Part shown: positions 57,967-64,000 of the stretch, in pieces | Position numbering within the stretch: position 1 is the first letter of the stretch | How the letters are laid out: each line of letters starts with the position of its first letter | Assembly (NCBI RefSeq): GCF_003054445.1 | Contig: NC_042508.1 | Span: forward strand, 744,001-808,000 | Source: Pichia kudriavzevii | Lineage: Eukaryota; Ascomycota; Pichiomycetes; Pichiales; Pichiaceae | Direction: 5' to 3' | Length of the DNA stretch: 64,000 bases | Program-made: the position numbers and the translations under genes | The notes under the pieces: model-generated | The model's database searches: none | Seen by the model: only the letters and a program-made list of their open reading frames with translations | Told to the model about the DNA's origin: nothing

Positions 57967-60900
57967 ATGTCTTTTCATAATCCAATTTCCCCATCTTTTG
58001 AAAAACTTGGTACAAACCTTGTTACCTTAGAAACCCAAGAAGGTATCGCAATTCAAGGTTATTCTTTTGGTGCTAATGTGCCAGCCGCTGGTGAATTAGT
58101 CTTCCAAACCGGTATGGTTGGTTACCCAGAATCAATCACTGATCCTTCTTACGAAGGTCAAATCCTAGTCATTACTTACCCTCTTGTTGGTAATTATGGT
58201 GTCCCAGATAGAAAATTAATGGACGATGTTGTTAAATCTCTTCCAAAATATTTTGAATCAAATAAAATACATGTCGCAGGTTTAGTTGTTGCTCATTATA
58301 CCGAAGAATATTCTCATTACTTGGCAACTTCCTCTTTAGGTTCTTGGTTAAAGGAACAGGGTATTCCAGCCATTTATGGTGTTGATACCAGATCTCTAAC
58401 TAAGAGATTAAGAGAAAAAGGTTCTACCTTAGGTAGATTCTGTTTAAAGAAGGAATCTATTGATGTTGATGCAGCCCTCAGTGATGCTGATTGGAAAAAG
58501 AATTTTGAAATTCCGGAATGGGTCAATCCAAACACTCAGAACCTGGTGGCAAAAGTTTCTACTAAAGAACCGGTTATATATGAGCCTCCAAAAGAATTGG
58601 CTAAATTAGGTCCAGATGGTAAGGTTATCAGAATTGTTGCCGTTGATGTGGGTATGAAGTACAACCAAATTAGATGTTTTGTCAACAGAGGTGTTTCCTT
58701 AAAGGTCGTTCCTTGGAACTACGATTTCACTAAGGAAGAATATGATGGTTTGTTCATCTCTAACGGTCCAGGTGATCCTTCCGTTATGACTGATGTTGTT
58801 GAGAAATTGAAGGTTTCCTTAGAAGAAGCAAAAACACCAATCTTTGGTATTTGTCTAGGTCACCAATTGATGGCAAGAGCTTCTGGTGCTAGTACCTTAA
58901 AGCTTAAATTTGGTAACAGAGGTCACAATATTCCCTGTACTTCCACTGTTTCAGGTAGATGTTATATTACCTCACAAAATCACGGTTATGCTGTTGATGC
59001 TAATACCTTACAATCTGGATGGAAAGAGCTATTTGTGAATTCTAATGATGGTTCAAATGAAGGTATTTACAATACTGAAAAGCCTTTCTTCTCTGTTCAA
59101 TTTCATCCTGAATCTACACCAGGTCCAAGGGACACTGAGTTCTTATTTGACACATTTATTCAAGCCGTTATTGACTTTAAGAAGTCGAAGATTTTGAGAG
59201 CAGTTGAGTTTCCAGGTGGATTGAAGGAAGAAAATGAAAAATTGCATCCTAGATTGAAGCCTAAGAAAGTCTTGGTTCTAGGTTCTGGTGGTCTCTCTAT
59301 TGGTCAAGCTGGTGAATTCGATTATTCTGGCTCTCAAGCTATCAAAGCTTTAAAAGAAGAAGGCATCTACACTATCTTGGTTAATCCAAATATTGCTACC
59401 ATTCAAACTTCTAAAGGTCTAGCTGATAAGGTTTATTTCTTACCAGTTACACCTGAGTTCGTCAGAAAGATCATCAAACAAGAAAGACCAGATGCCATTT
59501 ACTGTACCTTTGGTGGTCAAACCGCTTTGAACGTCGGTATTAAATTAAAGGATGAGTTTGAATCCTTGGGTGTTAAAGTTTTAGGTACCCCAATCGATAC
59601 CGTCATCACAACTGAAGATAGAGAGTTATTCGCTAGAGCGATGGACGAGATCAATGAAAAGTGTGCAAAGTCTGAAACTGCTTCCAATATTGATGAAGCT
59701 TTAGCTGCAGTTGAAAAGATTGGTTTCCCTGTTATTGTTAGAGCTGCTTATGCACTAGGTGGTCTAGGTTCTGGTTTTGCAGATAACAAGGAGGAATTAA
59801 TTGAGCTTTGTAATAAGGCTTTTGCTGCTTCTCCTCAAGTTTTAGTTGAAAAATCTATGAAGGGCTGGAAAGAAGTTGAGTATGAAGTTGTTCGTGATGC
59901 TTACGACAATTGTATTACCGTTTGTAATATGGAGAATTTCGATCCTCTTGGTATTCACACTGGTGATTCCATTGTTGTTGCGCCATCCCAAACTTTGTCT
60001 GATGAAGATTACAACATGTTAAGAACCACTGCTGTGAACGTTATTAGACACTTGGGTGTTGTTGGTGAATGTAACATTCAGTATGCCCTTAACCCACATT
60101 CCAAAGAATACTGTATTATTGAAGTCAATGCAAGATTATCTAGATCTTCCGCTTTAGCATCAAAGGCCACAGGATACCCACTAGCTTATACTGCAGCAAA
60201 ATTGGGTTTGAATATTCCTTTAAATGAAATCAAGAATTCTGTCACTAAAGTCACATGTGCATGTTTTGAACCATCTCTAGACTACTGTGTAGTTAAGATT
60301 CCAAGGTGGGATTTGAAGAAGTTCACCAGAGTCTCCCCATTGTTATCTTCCTCTATGAAGTCCGTTGGTGAAGTTATGTCCATTGGTAGAACATTTGAAG
60401 AAGCTATCCAAAAAGCAATCAGATCAACCGATTACCAAAACTTAGGTTTTAACGCTACCGAAGCTTTAATGAGTATTGATATTGACTCTGAGTTACAAAC
60501 ACCTTCCGACCAAAGATTATTTGCTATTGCTAACGCCATGTCTACTGGTTATGACGTTGAAAAGATTCACAGAATGACCAATATCGATAGATGGTTCTTA
60601 AACAAATTGTATGGCCTAATCAAGTTTGGTGATTACATTGCTTCTTTTGGCACTAAGGAACAGTTGCCTATCAAGGTTTTAAAAGAAGCCAAGCAATTAG
60701 GCTTTGAAGATAGACAGATTGCCAAGTTCTTGAACTCTAACGAAGTTGCAATTAGAAGATTAAGAAAGGATGCAGGTATTATCCCAGTTGTCAAACAAAT
60801 TGATACCGTTGCAGCAGAATTCCCAGCATTTACCAACTATTTGTACATTACCTACAACGGTCAAGATTCGGATGTTGATTTCAACGATCATGGTGTTATG

Positions 60901-63900
60901 GTCCTCGGTTCTGGTGTTTACAGAATTGGTTCTTCTGTTGAATTTGATTGGTGTGCTGTCACTGCAATCAGAACTTTAAGGAAGAATGGTTTCAAAACTA
61001 TCATGGTCAACTATAACCCAGAAACTGTTTCTACCGATTATGACGAAGCTGACAGATTGTACTTTGAAACCATCAATCTTGAAAGAGTTTTGGATATCTA
61101 TGAGATTGAAAACTCCGCCGGTGTTGTTGTCTCTATGGGTGGTCAAACTTCTAATAACATTGCATTACAACTACAAAGACAAAACCTAAAGGTCTTAGGT
61201 ACTTCCCCTGCTATGATTGATTCTGCGGAAAACAGATATAAGTTCTCCAGAATGTTGGATAATATTGGGGTTGACCAACCTGCATGGAAAGAATTAACTT
61301 CCTTAAAGGAAGCTGAAGAATTTGCAGAGAAGGTTTCTTACCCTGTCTTAGTTAGACCATCTTATGTTTTGTCTGGTGCTGCGATGAACACCGTTTACTC
61401 CAGAGACGATTTGGAATCTTATCTTTCCCAAGCTGTCGAAGTCTCTCCAGACTATCCTGTCGTTATCACCAAATATATTGAAAATGCTAAAGAAATCGAA
61501 ATGGATGCTGTTGCTAAGGATGGTAAATTGATCATGCATGTTGTTGCTGAGCATGTTGAGAATGCAGGTGTCCACTCTGGTGATGCTACTTTGATTGTTC
61601 CACCTCAAGATTTGGCACCAGAAACTGTCAAGAGAATTGTTGAAGCAACAGCAAAGATTGGTAAAGCTCTTGATGTCACTGGTCCTTTCAACATCCAGTT
61701 TATTGCTAAGAATAACGAAATCAAGGTTATTGAATGTAACGTTAGAGCCTCTAGATCCTTCCCCTTCAATTCCAAGGTTGTTGGTACTAACATGATTGAA
61801 ATGGCAACCATGGCTATTATGGATCTTCCATTAACCCCATATCCAGGTCAAAAGCTACCAGATGATTATTGTGCTGTTAAGGTTCCACAATTCTCTTTCT
61901 CCAGGTTGTCAGGCGCTGATCCTGTTTTAGGTGTGGAGATGGCATCTACAGGTGAAGTTGCATGTTTTGGTCACAACAAGTATGAAGCATATCTGAAGGC
62001 TTTGATTTCTACGGGTTTCCAATTACCTAGGAAGAACATTTTATTATCCATTGGTTCTTACAAAGAAAAGCAAGAACTATTACCAGCTATCAGAAAGTTA
62101 GCACAATTGGGTTATAATTTGTTTGCTACCTCTGGTACAGCAGATTTCATCCAAGAACACGGTGTTCCAGTTAAATACTTGGAATTGTTAAATGAAGAGG
62201 AAGAATCACAAAAGGCTGAATATTCCCTAACACAGCACTTAGCAAACAACTTGATTGATTTGTATATTAACTTACCATCTGCAAATAGATTTAGAAGACC
62301 TTCTTCTTATGTCTCTAAGGGTTACACTACCAGAAGAATGGCAGTTGATTTCCAGATTCCGTTAGTTACAAATGTTAAGTGTGCTAAGATTTTGATCGAA
62401 GCTATAGCTCGGAACGAGCCACTTGAAGCAGAAGAAATTGATGCGCAAACTTCCCACACTACCGTGCAATTACCTGGTTTAGTTTCTATTGGCACCTATG
62501 TCCCAACATTAGGTGAACATGGTGCAGCTGCTTTTGAAGCTACTACAAAAGCTGCTGTAGCTTCTGGATTTGTTTTCAACTCTATTATTCCAATTACTAG
62601 TGATGGTGCTGCTATTGTTGATGCCAGGACTTTAACAAGGGCAACAGAAATCATTAATGGCAACGCATATTCCGACTATTCCTTGTGTGTTGCCGCAACT
62701 GAGACCAATGCACAACTTCTCCAACAAGTTAGTGCGCAAACCTCTGCATTATATATCAATGCAGCTGACTTTGATACCTCATTCATTCCTTCATTGTCGT
62801 CCCATTTCAACAACTGGCCTTCTAACAAACCTATTATAGTTGACGCAAAGTCTACTTCTCTTGCTTCTTTATTGTTATTGGCTTCATTGTTCAACGCTAA
62901 GATTCACGTTACCAATGTTACAGACAAGAATGATTTAGCATTGATCTCAATGTCAAAGCAAAAGAACATGAAGATTACATGTGATACTGCCATTTATTCC
63001 TTATTTTTCTCCCAAGCTGATTATCCAGGTGCAAGTTTCTTACCAACTAAAGAGGACCAGAAAGCTCTATGGGACAATTTAGAATCCATTGATTGTTTAT
63101 CGGTCGGCACAACTCCATACAAGTTAGCACAGCACTTGGGTGAGGAGATTACTCCAGGTATTGGTTTTGCAGATTCTATTCCGTTGTTAATCTCAGCCGT
63201 TTCTAAGCACAAGATAACCATTAATGATATTGTATCTAAGTTACATGAAAACCCAATCAGCATCCTTGGTTTAAGTGACTCTGAATCCTTGATTGATGTT
63301 AATGTTGATAGAAAACCATCTACCTTAAAGTCTCCTGTTAAAGTTTGGACTCCTGTCAAGGATGTTGATGGTTCAGTTGAAAGAGTTTACATGAATAACC
63401 AGACTGTTTCTTTGGAAGGTGAATTTGTTGTTACTGAACCCCTAGGAAGAGAAAGTACTGCATTGCATACAGCATCAATCTCTAACGAATTTGCAATTGA
63501 AGCCGGCGTTGCAACTACTGCAGCTGCTACTCCACGTACTAGAAGAGGCTCGAAATTTTCTTTTGACAGCAACAGAAGACGCTCTTTAATTGACTCACTG
63601 AAGGACGGCGAAGAAGAAGATTCTCCATCCGGTGCTGATTTAGTTTCTTTCATGCCACCAAAAGAATTGTCTCCTCCTAACGCTATCTCAACCTACATTA
63701 AGGGTCACAACCCATTCTTGAGAAAAAACATTCTTTCTGTGTCTCAAATTGGCAGAAGGGAGCTTCATGCGCTCTTCACGGTTGCACAAGAGATGAGATT
63801 AGCGGTTGAAAGAGAAGGTGTGCTTGACATTCTGAAGGGCAGAGTTTTAACGAACGCCTTTTTTGAACCATCTACTAGAACATCCTCTTCCTTCAATGCT

Positions 63901-64000
63901 GCAATGCAAAGATTAGGTGGTAGGGTAGTCTCAATTAGTGAACAAGGTTCTTCTGTTAAGAAAGGAGAAACTTTACAAGATACTATCAGAACCATGGCAT
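57967..64000 (+). CDS. URA2: Multifunctional pyrimidine protein Ura2 (CPSase/ATCase), 3' end outside window
   Basis: The frame is open from the ATG at 57967 to the window end, 2011 codons of about 2210 expected. Domains in order: glutamine amidotransferase with catalytic Cys296 ([11 protein letters not shown]); two carbamoyl-phosphate synthase halves from about residue 430 ([32 protein letters not shown] and later [12 protein letters not shown]); a dihydroorotase-like region at about 1440-1850 without the metal-binding HxH motif, as in other fungal Ura2; and the start of aspartate transcarbamylase, with [12 protein letters not shown] near residue 1965. The protein makes carbamoyl phosphate from glutamine and then carbamoyl aspartate, the first steps of UMP synthesis; UTP inhibits it in S. 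cerevisiae. Codon use is strongly biased. Confidence 0.96.
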   Translation, partial: MSFHNPISPSFEKLGTNLVTLETQEGIAIQGYSFGANVPAAGELVFQTGMVGYPESITDPSYEGQILVITYPLVGNYGVPDRKLMDDVVKSLPKYFESNKIHVAGLVVAHYTEEYSHYLATSSLGSWLKEQGIPAIYGVDTRSLTKRLREKGSTLGRFCLKKESIDVDAALSDADWKKNFEIPEWVNPNTQNLVAKVSTKEPVIYEPPKELAKLGPDGKVIRIVAVDVGMKYNQIRCFVNRGVSLKVVPWNYDFTKEEYDGLFISNGPGDPSVMTDVVEKLKVSLEEAKTPIFGICLGHQLMARASGASTLKLKFGNRGHNIPCTSTVSGRCYITSQNHGYAVDANTLQSGWKELFVNSNDGSNEGIYNTEKPFFSVQFHPESTPGPRDTEFLFDTFIQAVIDFKKSKILRAVEFPGGLKEENEKLHPRLKPKKVLVLGSGGLSIGQAGEFDYSGSQAIKALKEEGIYTILVNPNIATIQTSKGLADKVYFLPVTPEFVRKIIKQERPDAIYCTFGGQTALNVGIKLKDEFESLGVKVLGTPIDTVITTEDRELFARAMDEINEKCAKSETASNIDEALAAVEKIGFPVIVRAAYALGGLGSGFADNKEELIELCNKAFAASPQVLVEKSMKGWKEVEYEVVRDAYDNCITVCNMENFDPLGIHTGDSIVVAPSQTLSDEDYNMLRTTAVNVIRHLGVVGECNIQYALNPHSKEYCIIEVNARLSRSSALASKATGYPLAYTAAKLGLNIPLNEIKNSVTKVTCACFEPSLDYCVVKIPRWDLKKFTRVSPLLSSSMKSVGEVMSIGRTFEEAIQKAIRSTDYQNLGFNATEALMSIDIDSELQTPSDQRLFAIANAMSTGYDVEKIHRMTNIDRWFLNKLYGLIKFGDYIASFGTKEQLPIKVLKEAKQLGFEDRQIAKFLNSNEVAIRRLRKDAGIIPVVKQIDTVAAEFPAFTNYLYITYNGQDSDVDFNDHGVMVLGSGVYRIGSSVEFDWCAVTAIRTLRKNGFKTIMVNYNPETVSTDYDEADRLYFETINLERVLDIYEIENSAGVVVSMGGQTSNNIALQLQRQNLKVLGTSPAMIDSAENRYKFSRMLDNIGVDQPAWKELTSLKEAEEFAEKVSYPVLVRPSYVLSGAAMNTVYSRDDLESYLSQAVEVSPDYPVVITKYIENAKEIEMDAVAKDGKLIMHVVAEHVENAGVHSGDATLIVPPQDLAPETVKRIVEATAKIGKALDVTGPFNIQFIAKNNEIKVIECNVRASRSFPFNSKVVGTNMIEMATMAIMDLPLTPYPGQKLPDDYCAVKVPQFSFSRLSGADPVLGVEMASTGEVACFGHNKYEAYLKALISTGFQLPRKNILLSIGSYKEKQELLPAIRKLAQLGYNLFATSGTADFIQEHGVPVKYLELLNEEEESQKAEYSLTQHLANNLIDLYINLPSANRFRRPSSYVSKGYTTRRMAVDFQIPLVTNVKCAKILIEAIARNEPLEAEEIDAQTSHTTVQLPGLVSIGTYVPTLGEHGAAAFEATTKAAVASGFVFNSIIPITSDGAAIVDARTLTRATEIINGNAYSDYSLCVAATETNAQLLQQVSAQTSALYINAADFDTSFIPSLSSHFNNWPSNKPIIVDAKSTSLASLLLLASLFNAKIHVTNVTDKNDLALISMSKQKNMKITCDTAIYSLFFSQADYPGASFLPTKEDQKALWDNLESIDCLSVGTTPYKLAQHLGEEITPGIGFADSIPLLISAVSKHKITINDIVSKLHENPISILGLSDSESLIDVNVDRKPSTLKSPVKVWTPVKDVDGSVERVYMNNQTVSLEGEFVVTEPLGRESTALHTASISNEFAIEAGVATTAAATPRTRRGSKFSFDSNRRRSLIDSLKDGEEEDSPSGADLVSFMPPKELSPPNAISTYIKGHNPFLRKNILSVSQIGRRELHALFTVAQEMRLAVEREGVLDILKGRVLTNAFFEPSTRTSSSFNAAMQRLGGRVVSISEQGSSVKKGETLQDTIRTMA

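Overview
This window is nuclear DNA of an ascomycete budding yeast. The genes are dense and mostly intronless. The few introns use yeast-type signals (GTATGT-like donors, TACTAAC branch sites). Gene content is typical of Saccharomycotina: SUP35 with an N/Q/Y-rich prion-like head, RPN4, MSN5, CYB2, URA2 and an ADP/ATP carrier. CTG codons fall at conserved leucines in CYB2 and URA2, so the standard code is likely and the CTG-Ser and CTG-Ala clades are unlikely. Base composition, long GC-richer promoters and a DUF3445-type gene suggest a Pichiaceae-like species (for example Pichia/Issatchenkia), but that placement is inference. I see no mobile element, virus-like element or CRISPR array.

Layout. 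1-5 kb: a UBX protein cut by the left edge, spliced SRP14, RAM1 and a NUP53-type nucleoporin. 5-24 kb: MSN5, OMS1, GPI11, NSE3, a nodulin-type MFS transporter, CFT1, IPK1, HTD2 and AIM24. 24-24.5 kb: two identical tRNA-Phe genes in an 88-bp inverted repeat, one followed after 7 bp by tRNA-His. 24.6-33.6 kb: SUP35, a short HEH/LEM-type nuclear-envelope protein, a DDT-like protein and RPN4 with a perfect heat-shock element upstream. 33.9-45.4 kb: a heme-dependent N-demethylase-like protein, an unknown lysine-rich protein, RKI1, RPS7, a very large predicted mitochondrial protein, an unknown membrane protein and the ADP/ATP carrier. 45.4-50.4 kb: a 1.9-kb GC-richer gap, spliced RPL16, and a compact four-exon gene at 48763-49608 (minus strand) that simple ORF reading misses. 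50.4-64 kb: CYB2, an Iec1-like zinc-finger protein, FRS2, a 1.5-kb AT-rich gap, tRNA-Ala and URA2, which runs off the right edge.

The most interesting object is the four-exon gene at 48763-49608. All three introns have exact TACTAAC branch sites. The spliced product is 196 residues and reads like a P-loop-less RecA/Rad51 paralogue of the Shu-complex kind. Other points are a probable dicistronic tRNA-Phe/tRNA-His unit, a possible large 5'-leader intron in URA2 that would remove eight upstream ATGs, an 11-bp element shared by the two ribosomal-protein promoters, and an HEH protein that stops before its usual second membrane segment.

The genes do not form one pathway. Several functional themes recur: translation (SUP35, FRS2, tRNAs, RPS7, RPL16, SRP14), respiration and mitochondria (CYB2, the ADP/ATP carrier, OMS1, HTD2, AIM24), and nuclear transport, envelope or chromatin (MSN5, NUP53, HEH, NSE3, Iec1-like).
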